Assembly: GCF_932526225.1 (NCBI RefSeq)
Contig: NC_064045.1
Coordinates: 14,442,442 to 14,506,441, forward strand
DNA: 64,000 bases
Direction: 5' to 3'
DNA from: Nematostella vectensis
Lineage: Eukaryota > Cnidaria > Anthozoa > Actiniaria > Edwardsiidae
Part shown: in pieces, positions 55,101-64,000 of the stretch
How the letters are laid out: the number at the start of each line of letters is the position of its first letter
Position numbering within the stretch: position 1 is the first letter of the stretch
Notes under the pieces: generated by a model
Databases searched by the model: none
The model's input: only the letters and a program-made list of their open reading frames with translations
What the model was told of the DNA's origin: nothing
Program-made: the position numbers and the translations under genes

Positions 55101-58100
55101 GTAGGGTTATATATAGGGATCACCAGAAAATGGAATCATAGACATGCATCTTGTAAATATGGTAAGGGAGAGTCAACGTGTGGGGTTATATATAGGGATC
55201 ATCAGAACATGGAATCATAGACATGCATCTTGTACAACCTGGTAAGGGAGAGTCAACGTGTAGGGTTATATATAGGGATCATCGGAACGTGGAATCATAG
55301 ACATGCATCTTGTACAAACCTGGTAAAGGAGTGTTAATGTGTAGGGTTATATATAGGGATCTCCCCACATTGAATCATAGACATGCATCTTGTACAACCT
55401 GGTATGGGAGAGTCAACGTGTAGGGTTATAAATAGGGATCATCAGAAAATAGAATCATTGACATGTATCTTGTACAACCTGGTAAGGGAGTGTCAATGTT
55501 TAGTGGTAAACACGTATATCAAGAAGATTGCACTCAAGAATCCATGTGTCGTAACCAGCGGTGGTTCATGGGTAGCGTATAAGCGCACCATTGGCAGCAG
55601 CGACGATGGAAATTGGTACTTTTGCAAAAAGCAGCTGTTAGCGACTCTTCTAAAATGTTTTTTTTCCGATACCCTAACACCTGTCGCCTACAGAACAACA
55701 AAATGGCAAGTTTTTTTCCAAAATAAGGTCTGGTTTACTTCGATAAGCCTGAATTTCTGCATAGACGTTCCTTATATTACGTAAACCAACATATTAAAAT
55801 GTGTTTTATTTTCTAATGGATTCGTCTTCGAGATAAGGCTTGAAGTGCAATTTTCAAATGTTCAATATATGAATTCTCTTCGTTTTTAGGGAGAAGTCGG
55901 GGCTCTGATCAGAAAATAAGCCAAATTTGCTCGCTAATATCTAAATGTCACATCTTCTAGTTTTCTTTAAAATTTGGAATTAAGCTTTTTGTCAGAGGAA
56001 CTCCTTGTATGCAGAATCTTGAGCTTATATATTGAGAATTGGAAAATTCATACCATTTTTTTGCTCTGTCCCTGTCGCCATAAGGTCGAAAAAAAACTTT
56101 AATTACCATCCTCTACTTTTCAGATAGCCTTTGCCAAGTTCCCTTGGTTAACATCACCAACATACCGTCCATCCGTAGTCCCGTGATGACCATTACTCGG
56201 TCATCAACCTTTACCATTCAAACTTATACCACGCTCAACTGCGTGATATATTCTGCATACAAGGAACTCCTTGTATGCAGAATCTTGAGCTTATATATTG
56301 AGAATTGGAAAATTTCATACCATTTTTTTGCTCTGTCCCTGTCGCCATAAGGTCGGAAAAAAACTTTAATTACCATCCTCTACGTTTCAGATAGCCTTTG
56401 CCAAGTTCCCTTGGTTAACATCACCAACATACCGTCCATCCGTAGTCCCGTGATGACCATTAATCGGTCATCAACCTTTACCATCCAAACTTATACCACG
56501 CTCAACTGTAGTCAGTCGTCCACAATCTTTGAGTGGAAAGTTTGGCGTGTGCTAGATGGCTTGAAGTTGAGTGAGAACGCCGAGCTAGTCGTTGTTGGCA
56601 CTGCACAATGGACTATCAACCCGCGCGTTCTAGAATACGGCAATTACTTGGTGCAATTTCGCGTAATCATGGAATCAAACCAGAAGATTTACGGGACAGA
56701 TATCAAACTGCTTACGGTTATCCCGTCTAGCTTAGTTGCGCAAATCAAGGGCGGTTCCTTAGTGACACGTGGCTTTAACCAACTAATCACCTTAGACGCC
56801 TCGCCTTCTATAGATCCCGATGTAGGGCCTGGAAACTACACTGGAATGACATTTTATTGGTTGTGTAAAGTGAAAGGGGAAAGTTTCCCTATCGCCGATG
56901 CCCCAGCTGTCGCGGTCATCGACCCTAATGGCGTGAAGGGTGCCGGCGGATGTTTCGATACGGGGATCGGGAGGTTGGCTAGCACTGATCTCTCGGTTGC
57001 CATGGATACCGGGAAGATGACTGTAGGTACGTCGTATGTCGTGAAGCTTGTTGTGGTGAAAAGTGCGGGTAGCGACCCTACAAGGGAGAGTGCGTACCAG
57101 CAGACCTTGCAGATCGTCCAAGGTGAACCGCCAAGTGTCGACATCAGGTAAGAACATTGATAACATACGATTCCACTGCAAATTCACCGATCAAATCCTT
57201 GCTATTTAAACCAATGGTGTACGGAATGCTTTTATTATAAACATGACAGTCCTCACATGGCACATGAGGCGTGCCAAGTACACAGGGTGACCGTGTATGT
57301 AATGCCTTTATTATAAATATCACAGCCATCACATGGCACATAAGGCATGCCAAGTACAAAGGGTGACCGTGTATGTAATGCCTTTATTATAAACATGGCA
57401 GTCATCACATGGCACATGAGGCGTGCCAAGCTTGTTCGTCTTTAATTCCTAAATCCCAAACCACCACAGACCACACAGGAACACACCTTGACGAAATATT
57501 TGTCGATGTTACAGGTGCATTATCAATTGCGGTGCTCGCACCAGTCTCTCCTCTCGCCTAAAGCTATCAACGAATTGCACATCTCCCGAACAGACATGCG
57601 CTAAGCCGCTGACCTACAGCTGGAGCCTGCAGTCCTGGGATGTAGGCTCTAGTTCCTGGACCACCGTGCCCGACTTGCAGAGCAAAATCTTCACCTCCCT
57701 CTCCTCCCCTGATATCTATGTCAAGAAAAATGTGCTCAGTTCTGGAACAAAATACCGATTGACTGTGACAATATCAGCCCCAGGGTTGGTCCCTGGTGTT
57801 TCTAGCTACGATCTAGAGACCAATTCCCCACCGACTGGGGGTACGTGCGAAGTGACGCCAACTCAGGGTTTTGTTCTGGAAACTGTATTTACATTAAAGT
57901 GCCAGGTAAGGCGGGGCGGGAAGAAACCATCTCGAAGAGGAAGGGGAGGGAGGAGAACTATCCCAAGGGTCAAATGGGGGGGGGACGTCGCACTGTTAAG
58001 CAGCTGTTACCAGTAATTGAGTAGTAAAGCACTGCATCCCACGAGTGTTTGTCGGCCTGCTTTGCCTATACAAGGGCCGAGTTCCTCTCCTAACATACCG

Positions 58101-61100
58101 CATTCTTGTAAAGGGCTGGACGGACTTGGACAACCCGTTGGTGTACCAGTTCTTCTACGTAACCGAGCCTGGCCTTACCAGCGTCATAACTTATGGGAGA
58201 ACCAATGAAATCAGAACAAAACTTCCAGTTGGCGTGGCCAACCGGAATTTCGTCATTGTCATTCGGTTCCTTATTCTGGACAGCCTGTCTGCTGCCACGG
58301 AAGTACAGAAAACGGTCAAGGTATGCTATGAACCATAGGTGGTCAGGGAAATAATGGCTGCCAGGGTAACAGTGGTAACTAGGCTTTAAAGCTAGGTAGG
58401 TAATTCTATGGTTTCAAACTCAATATGAAACCAATTTGTAGTGCTTAGTCTGCACGCGCCCACAAGCAGTTCAGTGTAAACAGCGGCGGTAGGCTGCCTT
58501 CAAATACTGTAGCTTTGTCCGAGAATACGTATGTTGATTTGTTGATAGATATCATATCCACATCGGTGGCAATGGCGATATCAGCTTTATCAATTTCATA
58601 TCACCTAGTATTATCACGTAGTATCACACTCTATATCATATAATAACACTCTTTTTATCACAATAGGTAAGGACTCCCTTGGCTTCTGACGCATCCGAGA
58701 CTAAGAACACCATCAACAAGGCAAGCAATGCGTTCAGCGGTCTTCTGCAAAGTGGCGACGTACAAGGCGCTACTGAGGTCGCTAATGCTATACTGGGCAC
58801 AATGGACAACGCACCACAGGAATCCCTCAACAACACCGAGAGAACACAGGTATCCCACTACGAACCTTAGATGGCTGTCAGCTACTGGAGCTGATTTTTT
58901 GGCTGGTGCCATTTCCACAAATCTAGTAAATCGAGTAAAAAAAATAGATCCAAAGTGATCCAAAGCGACGTTTCCCTAAACTTTTTATATTGTCAGCATC
59001 ATGAAAAAATTCATATGACTTCTTCAGATACATATAACTTGTGTTCTATCCCCTTTGTTTGTTTATTGGAAATTGCAGCCTAGAAGTAAGGATCTTCATC
59101 ATTTCATGATAATCGTAATCTTTAGAATCATCCACAGTCAGGTCGCTGGACCTATGCATTGCATTTTATATCATCCATATTCGCCTTTCAACAGATCGTG
59201 GATAATCTCGTGGAACAGATGACGTCACAGGTTCAGGTTCAGACACTACAGGCACTGAGTCAAGTGACGTCAGTCATCGGCCGCGCCACAGCGAACCCGC
59301 AAGAGGTCTCCATGAAAGCTCAGGTAAACCGCAAGGGGCATTCATAAAAGATGCAGTTAACACGCAAGAGGTCTCAATGAAAGCACAGGTAACCCAAAAA
59401 TGATATTCACGAAAGCACTATTAACCCACATGAGGCATTCTTAAATGCACAGGTAACCCACAAGTGATACTAATGTTCAAGTTCATATTTGAAATAAGTA
59501 CAATAAATAAATAATTAATTAGACGAATACATGGCGAGGAGGACCATAAAAACACAAGGCTTATACGAGACAGTCCTCCCCATTTATAAAAAAAATATTA
59601 TTAAGTCATGGCTAAATATAAATAACGAGATTACATACTAATATACCTGAACTATGGTTTTATATAAAAAAAAAACACATACACACATACAAAAAGTAAA
59701 AAAAGGGAAACAATTAAATATACTAGTTAAGAAGAACAGTTTCAAGGCTAGTCAAAAAAGAAGCTAAAGTAGTTGCAGACTGAGTATCAGTGTCTAGGGA
59801 ATAATAAAATGCAGGCCCTTGATATCTAAGTGCAAATTTGCGTAGGTTTGTTCTGCATTTAGGAATGAAATAGCTTAGCACGTCTTGTATTGTAATTATG
59901 AATTTGAGAATTGAGAAAAAATATATTGCAAAAGTATCGAGGAAATATTTTAGTCTTAAATTTAAACATTAGCTTACCAATATGAAATAAATAAATGCAG
60001 TGAAATTTCAAAATGTTTAGATCTTTAAATATTGGCTCAGTATGAGCATCATATGGCTTATTTGAAATAATGCGTACAGCTCTTTTCTGGCGCAAAAAAG
60101 ACGATTGAGATTTGAAGGGTATGTTGAACCCCAAACACAGATACAATATTGTAAGCACGGATATATTAGAGAATAGTAGAGAGTCATAAGAGAACCCTTA
60201 GGAAGGCAAAAACTTGCTTTGTACATGATGCCCACTGCTTTGGAGACTTTCCTAGTAACATCCACGTCAAATGTTCGTCTAAAACGACACCTAGAAAAAC
60301 TGTTTCTTCAACCTGCGAAAGATAGTGATAGCTAATACATACATCAACTTCAAGTGTTTGCCTTTTTTGCCGTGGTCTATATATCATATAATTCAACTTT
60401 TTTATATTAATAGATAATTTCTTAGCTGATAATACGATAATACATAATTTTCTCTAGAAATTTTGAGAAAATTGGCAAGACCGACACAGGCCTATAGTTA
60501 ACATAGAGAGTCTGATAACCAGATTTAAAAAGAGGTATAACCCGAGCTATTTTTAGCTCTTTAGGGACAACGCCAAATTGATAATATTAGCTATTGGCTT
60601 CGAAATTAAGTCAATAATATTTTTTACGACGTCCATATGGATATTGTCATATCCAGCAGCAGTGCCTGGACGCAGGCTTTCACAAATTTTAATAATTTCT
60701 TGGTCATCAGTGCCCTAAAAAAATACAGAATTCACTACCTCATTTTGTAAGAAACTAGCAAATGGCTTAGTCGAAGAAGGGATTTTAGCTGAAAGAGTAG
60801 GGTCCAGGCTGGTAAAATAGTCACAAAAACCATTTGCAATTTTAATTGGGTCACTAATTTCAGAATCAGCTACCTTGAAAGTGGAAGGCAACGAATTTGT
60901 TTTACTTTTGCGATTATTAATTACTTCATTTAAGATTCGCCAGGTATATTTCACATTGGATTTATAATCATTGAGCTTGAAAGAGCAGGTAACCTGAAAG
61001 AGCAATTAAAAAGAGGTTCATATAAAATGATGATTAATCCTTCTCTTTTCTTAGAATGATAGCCTAAAGGCACTGGTGTCGTTAACTGGTTTACTGCAGT

Positions 61101-63399
61101 CAAAGTCTAAGAACACGGACGTGCTGGATGACGGCCTCGTGGAGGCTGGTGCAGAAAACCTTGTACTTAGTCTTGGAAATTTGCTGAACTCGGCGTCACA
61201 GAAAGCACAGCTGTTATCTGGAGAGAGTGCGGAGCTCAGCCAGAATCAGCAACAGGTAACGGCACGTAATGCATAAGCTGAAGGTACTCGAGCAGCAGGT
61301 TGCTTAGACAAACGCGAGCACATTTTTAGCGCTAATAATCAACGAGGTTAAAAAAAAAAACTAAAGAATAAGTACATCTAGTACAACACTTTTTTATGTT
61401 GCTATATCCTAGCTATATTGTTTTGCTTTTAAAGGGAAGAATACGGTCCCTCTTTTATTTACTACTTCGTAGCTTAATTCCCTTCACTGAACATTTTCAA
61501 GCAATTGAAGTGTTGCTGTCCCACGCGATTTCCTTACTTGACACATTTCCAACACAAGATTGTATTCCCCTTAAAGTATCCTTTTTTCGCGCTTCTCTTC
61601 GTTGCACTCCCTCTTTACACAATGAACTCACAGAATCGGTTCACATTAGCCCTCTATTTCCTTTTATAACTTGACTATTCTAAGAGTATCGATGCCTGCA
61701 TACTCTCACTATTTCACACAGTTCATCCGAAAAAAAAAACTGATGCCTCCAGTACTCAAACCCTATATACTACTTACGATTGATTTTCCTAGATGCCTCC
61801 AGTACTCTCACTACCAAAAACTGACTCATTGTCAAACCCTATATACTACTTACGATTGATTTTCCTAGATGCCTCCAGTACTCTCACTACCAAAAATTGA
61901 CTCATTGTCAAACCCTATATACTACTTACGATTGATTTTCCTAGATGCCTCCAGTACTCTCACTACCAAAAACTGCTGACTCATTGTCAAACCCTATATA
62001 CTACTTACGATTGATTTTTCTAGATGCCTCTAGTACTCTCACTACCAAAAACTGCTGACTCATTGTCAAATCCTGCACTCCTTTGATTGATTTGCCTAGA
62101 GTATCGATGCGTCCAAGCAATCCGTGTTCCTGGTGGACTCAGTTGGCAACACCCTCTTATCCAGGAAGGTGGTAGGTGAGCCTGCAAGTGTGGTGCGGAC
62201 AGCGTCCCTCTCCCTAGTCCTCGGCAGACAGACACCAAGTGACCTCCTCAAGACAAAGATAACAGGCTTAAAATCCTCGTCCGTGGAGCTACCAGATGAC
62301 TCGCGGTTAAGGGAGTTGGTACAGGGCCGGAAATACGTCGATAGTCAGGTATGCAATCACTATAAAGTACAACGAACACACAGTGAAATTTGAAACATCA
62401 ATATTGGAATTCTTTTCATAAGTCTCAATAAAAGGCAGTGGCGGATCTAGGGGGAGGGTTTAGGGGGTTAAAATCCCCCTTTTGGGGGCGGGCTTTTAAC
62501 GGGACCACGTTGTGTTTGCGTTCTTGGTGTATTTTACTACGGTGATAAGCTTTGGCAAATTAATCATTATCATTTTGCATTGCAGATGACTCTCTCCGAG
62601 TACAACCCTTTCACTTGGGACACGACATCGAGGCTGATTGATAGTCACGTGACCAGCTTCGACTTGAGAGACGAGCGCGGCAACGAGATAGTGGTCAGCG
62701 GTCTAAGCGAGCCCATAGAACTCGTGATACCGAAGGAGAACAGTACAAGGAACGTAAGCACCGCCCCTCTCAGCTCGTTTCTTAAGCCGGATCAAATTGC
62801 ATACCACAAAGTTAACATAGAAAGCGAAGGAGCAGCTCTTTTATTAGAGGTAGGGCCATTTTGAAATATCTTGAAATATTCAGAATATTGTTGTAGCTTT
62901 CCTGTTCAAGATATTACTGCTGTTTATTTTGTTGCTGTTAATGTTGCTGCTACTATTGATTTTGGAGGTGCTTTTCTTGGTGTTGCATTGTGTTGCTAAT
63001 TTATGTATTCTTGGCCTTCACTGTATGCTGTTATTTTTGTTGCTCTTTCGAATAATATTGATATTGTTGTCATTCCTAGCGTTGTTATTATTGTTCTTGC
63101 TGCTGCTTCTGTTTTTGTGTGTTTGTGTTGTTATTAAGCTGTTATTAACGATGTTTCTAGCTTTGTTATTGATAGTTTCTTTAGTTCTTTAATTCTTTAT
63201 TGATTGTATCAGATTAGCCCAGCACGTGACATATCTATTCGCCTTCTGATTGGCTACAAATCCCGGCCTACACTTTCCCAAAGCGTTTTCCAAGAGCTGG
63301 CCGCTGACCTTCCTTCTTGCTCTGCAAGTGGGGCTCAAAGGGTCTGCAAAAGGGAGCTCGGGGAAATTTTTATTTCATCGGCTGTGCTCAACCGAAGAG
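48836..63399 (+). CDS. Polycystin-1/REJ-type protein gene, 5' part (13 exons)
   Basis: The gene encodes a large surface protein of the polycystin-1/REJ class, known from cilia, sperm-receptor and mechanosensory settings. Exons are 48836-49178, 49437-49543, 49712-49764, 50072-50211, 56391-57147, 57515-57905, 58075-58320, 58667-58849, 59195-59323, 61055-61255, 62100-62348, 62586-62849 and 63213-63399. Every junction has GT-AG borders and the phases agree throughout, which makes the model strong. Order: signal peptide, glycosylated Thr/Pro linker, SEA-like module, PKD/REJ-like region, then the helical and beta-rich stretch that leads to the GAIN/GPS region in this family. The last exon ends in phase 1, so the gene continues past the window; no channel or PLAT domain is seen yet. 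Introns hold minisatellites and a LINE. The PKD/REJ assignment is by sequence character and gene layout. Confidence 0.7.
49437..49543 (+). CDS. REJ gene exon 2: start of SEA-like module
   Basis: Acceptor CTTGTAG, donor GAG|GTAAGA. It encodes AFLVIRYKGTFRIELLF and an amphipathic helix (SDMFQKEQENVTNE), as at the start of SEA domains. Exons 1 and 2 together end on a codon border. Confidence 0.65.
49712..49764 (+). CDS. REJ gene exon 3
   Basis: A 53-nt exon, acceptor TTGCAG, donor CCG|GTAAGA. Encodes IKAALPGVVQNVVVLGF, a strand of the SEA-like module. Confidence 0.65.
50072..50211 (+). CDS. REJ gene exon 4: end of SEA-like module
   Basis: Acceptor TTTCAG, donor CTG|GTAAGG, phase 1. It encodes PGSIDALASFDVLLGKTT and MKDVANDLDTYRQ, fitting the strand around the SEA cleavage turn and the last helix, although the Gly-Ser cleavage site is not typical. 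Its last 46 bases and the first 34 of the intron are the founder of the 80-bp array that follows. Confidence 0.7.
50165..55493 (+). repeat. 80-bp minisatellite carrying exon end and splice donor, about 66 copies
   Basis: Each unit has 46 bases copied from the end of exon 4 (GGATCACC...ACAACCTG) and 34 copied from the intron (GTAAGGGAG...TATATATAG). Unit starts differ by 80 bases (donors at 50212, 50292, 50372). Variants include GTAAAG, GTATGG and a short form (CTTGTAAATATGGTAAGG). Multi-unit blocks recur, for example the CACTTGGGATCTTAG plus TCCCCACATGG pair near 51,210, 52,490 and 52,805, showing higher-order structure. Nearly all units keep a usable GT donor. Confidence 0.95.
55494..56123. 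other. Intron, no extra exon seen
   Basis: Plus-strand codons are open to 55784 but without splice signals. The stretch from about 55,980 is the first copy of a 267-bp duplication that continues into exon 5. Confidence 0.45.
56124..56243 (+). pseudogene. REJ gene, truncated duplicate of exon 5 start
   Basis: The sequence with acceptor TTTTCAG encodes the same residues as the start of exon 5 (SLCQVPLVNITNIPSIRSPV, TIQTYTTLNC) and then runs into duplicated intron DNA. Its copy starts 267 bases later at 56391. It may act as a decoy acceptor; a weak donor TGC|GTGATA stands at its end. Confidence 0.7.
56391..57147 (+). CDS. REJ gene exon 5: PKD/REJ-like region
   Basis: 757 nt, acceptor TTTCAG, donor CAG|GTAAGA. 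It encodes about 250 residues of beta-rich ectodomain with STIFEWKVWRV, LVVVGTAQWTI, ITLDASPSIDPDVG and TFYWLC. The LDAS..S.DPD...Y.W pattern is that of PKD/REJ-type Ig-like modules. It ends QTLQIVQGEPPSVDIR. Confidence 0.8.
57215..57432. repeat. Intronic tandem repeat, about 85 bp, 2.5-3 copies
   Basis: The unit contains TGCTTTTATTATAAACATG, CACATGGCACATGAGGCG and GGGTGACCGTGTATGTAATG. Confidence 0.85.
57515..57905 (+). CDS. REJ gene exon 6: REJ-like region
   Basis: Acceptor TTACAG, donor CAG|GTAAGG. Paired cysteines (CIINCG, NCTSPEQTC) are followed by PLTYSWSLQSWD, KNVLSSGTKYRLTVTIS and TNSPPTGGTCEVTP, a pattern typical of the REJ domain. Confidence 0.8.
58075..58320 (+). CDS. REJ gene exon 7
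   Basis: Acceptor ATACAAG (poor pyrimidine tract), donor AAG|GTATGC, phase 0. Encodes VKGWTDLDNPLVYQFFY and RNFVIVIRFLILD, the tryptophan-containing REJ core. The frame is open upstream, but phase favours this start. Confidence 0.75.
58667..58849 (+). CDS. REJ gene exon 8
   Basis: Acceptor AATAG directly followed by GTAAGG, which itself resembles a donor, and donor CAG|GTATCC. 61 codons, helical (NTINKASNAFSGLLQSGDV, EVANAILGTM). Follows the REJ domain as a helical linker. Confidence 0.7.
59195..59323 (+). CDS. REJ gene exon 9
   Basis: Acceptor CAACAG, donor CAG|GTAAAC, 43 codons. Helical (LVEQMTSQVQVQTLQALSQV). Its 3' end is the founder of the small repeat 59294-59470. Confidence 0.7.
59294..59470 (+). 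repeat. About 64-bp tandem repeat carrying exon 9 end and donor, 3 copies
   Basis: CGCAAGAGGTCTC(C/A)ATGAAAGC(T/A)CAG|GTAA occurs at the true exon end and again at 59361-59391, with a decayed third copy ending GCACAG|GTAACC at 59447-59457. Roughly 30 bases of each unit are exon-derived. Confidence 0.8.
59480..61020 (-). mobile_element. LINE insertion in REJ intron, reverse orientation, core deleted
   Basis: The minus strand reads an N-terminal part (WRILNEVINNRKSKTNSLPS, NYRPVSVLPIFSKF at about 60,473-60,500) and then jumps to the post-palm region (YMIYRPRQKRQ, VFLGVVLDEHLTWM, SLIYPCLQYCICVWGSTYP). The palm with its YADD box is missing between about 60,415 and 60,440. The element has several frame breaks. 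Confidence 0.8.
61055..61255 (+). CDS. REJ gene exon 10
   Basis: Acceptor TTCTTAG, donor CAG|GTAACG, 67 codons. Helical (SLTGLLQSKSKNTDVLDD, ENLVLSLGNLLNSASQKA). Confidence 0.75.
61680..62100 (+). repeat. About 75-bp tandem repeat carrying a splice acceptor, 5 copies
   Basis: Units end GATTGATTTTCCTAG and begin ATGCCTCCAGTACTCTCAC (junctions near 61791, 61869, 61944 and 62024). The last unit ends at the true acceptor TTTGCCTAG of exon 11 (62099). At 61680 the text AGTATCGATGC repeats the first bases of exon 11 (AGTATCGATGC at 62100), so the founder spanned the exon border. Confidence 0.85.
62100..62348 (+). CDS. REJ gene exon 11
   Basis: Acceptor GCCTAG, donor CAG|GTATGC, 83 codons, beta-rich (SVFLVDSVGNTLLSRKVVG, ASLSLVLGRQTPSDLL). 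Belongs to the membrane-proximal domain before the GPS site in this family. Confidence 0.75.
62586..62849 (+). CDS. REJ gene exon 12
   Basis: Acceptor TTGCAG, donor GAG|GTAGGG, 88 codons. Encodes EYNPFTWDTTSRLIDSHVTS, VTSFDLRDERGNEI and EPIELVIPKE, the beta-strand pattern of GAIN-type domains. Confidence 0.75.
62925..63190. repeat. TTG/GTT-rich low-complexity intron
   Basis: Degenerate GTTGTT/GCTGCT-type repeats produce a Leu-rich open frame that is not a gene. Confidence 0.7.
63213..63399 (+). CDS. REJ gene exon 13
   Basis: Acceptor TATCAG, donor GAG|GTGAGT, ends in phase 1. Encodes DISIRLLIGYKSRPTLSQ and CKRELGEIFISSAVLNRRG. The next exon lies beyond the window. Confidence 0.75.
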
Positions 63400-63418
63400 G
63401 TGAGTTTATCAAAACATC

Positions 63419-63790
63419 ACTACAACAATTATAGCTATCACCACCATCACTACTGCTCACATTAACACCACCATCACTACTGCTCACATTAACACCACCA
63501 TCACTACTGCTCACATTAACACCACCATCACTACTGCTCACATTAACACCACCATCACTACTGCTCACATTAACACCACCATCCCTACTGCTCACATTAA
63601 CACCACCATAACTACTGCTCACACAAACACCACCATCACTACTGCTCACATTAACACCACCATCACTACTGCTCACATCAACACCACCATCACTACTGCT
63701 CACATTAACACCACCATCACTACTGCTCACATTAACACCACCATCACTACTGCTCACATAAACACCACCATCACTACTGCTCACATTGTT
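63419..63790. repeat. 27-bp minisatellite, about 13 copies
   Basis: Unit CACCACCATCACTACTGCTC plus ACATTAA. It begins about 20-40 bases after the exon 13 donor. Because 27 is a multiple of three, the minus strand reads an artefactual SSSDGGVNV repeat. Confidence 0.95.
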
Positions 63791-64000
63791 GTCACCATCA
63801 TTACCATAATCATGGCATGTATGCCTGCTCAGGACAGTGCTTTTCTAGCCAGGCAAGATCAGACATCTTTGACGTGAGAGAGACTTAGGTCTTAGTCCAA
63901 GCGACAAAACGACAATGAGGATAAGGGACAATCCACATGTCCTTTGTCGCTGTTTTGTCACTCGTACTTGTCGGCGAAATGACCCCAATTTCAAGCAGGC
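63791..64000. other. Intron to window end, nothing seen
   Basis: No coding signal. A hairpin-like pair GGATAAGGGACAATCCACA and TGTCCTTTGTCGC lies at about 63,919-63,951. Confidence 0.4.

Noticed and set aside
50165-55493. CRISPR-like or satellite-encoded array
   Set aside because: Units are near-identical over their full 80 bp with no variable spacers, and the founder is clearly the end of exon 4 in a eukaryotic gene.
62929-63192. Leu-rich 87-codon ORF that looks like a membrane protein
   Set aside because: It is low-complexity TTG/GTT intron sequence between two well-placed exons.
63335-63784. 149-codon minus ORF with a 9-residue repeat
   Set aside because: Translation of a 27-bp minisatellite in an intron.

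Overview
This window is eukaryotic and most likely comes from an anthozoan cnidarian; Nematostella or a close relative is my best guess. The reasons are an AT-rich background dense in small inverted-repeat transposons and LINE remnants, intron-rich genes for extracellular EGF and polycystin/REJ proteins, and one intronless GC-rich island of virus-type genes. Species identity is inference.

Layout. 1-7,700: repeat-rich DNA with a 34-bp G-rich minisatellite (284-870), a 201-bp MITE (1441-1641), a 1.33-kb element with 61-bp terminal inverted repeats (3533-4862), an odd array of about 20-nt quasi-periodic phrases (5781-6150) and one small coiled-coil ORF (6277-6687). 7,801-18,194: a GC-rich, intronless, densely coding integrated DNA-virus-like element. 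It starts with two arrays of tandem hairpins, then carries two small minus-strand genes, a roughly 500-residue conserved-looking protein, a convergent coiled-coil/membrane protein, a capsid-like protein, a packaging ATPase, four or five small proteins, an rve-type integrase, and a convergent superfamily 1 helicase cut off by a (TC)n tract. Several genes are broken by frameshifts, stops or deletions, so this copy is a fossil. No DNA polymerase B gene is visible. 18,195-22,332: the (TC)n tract, a dispersed repeat family and nested hAT-like MITEs.

22,700-31,440: an EGF-repeat secreted or membrane protein gene on the plus strand. A TATA-like box and signal-peptide exon are followed by phase 1-1 EGF exons. 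A block of about 2.6 kb carrying two calcium-binding EGF exons is tandemly duplicated, with a partial third copy whose splice donor is interrupted by a MITE. A LINE remnant sits in its first intron. 31,440-48,230: no convincing intact gene. There are duplicated repeat blocks (32.5 and 38.1 kb; 37.4 and 45.6 kb), long inverted arms (40.4 and 45.1 kb), a LINE 3' end, MITEs and two doubtful exon-like ORFs.

48,836 to beyond 64,000: a polycystin-1/REJ-type gene on the plus strand. Thirteen exons can be placed with consistent reading phase: signal peptide, Thr/Pro linker, SEA-like module, PKD/REJ-like ectodomain and the membrane-proximal stretch. Its most striking property is that tandem repeats repeatedly straddle exon-intron borders. 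About 66 copies of an 80-bp unit each carry an exon end plus a 5' splice donor (50,165-55,490). Smaller arrays duplicate a donor at 59.3 kb and acceptors at 56.1 and 61.7-62.1 kb.
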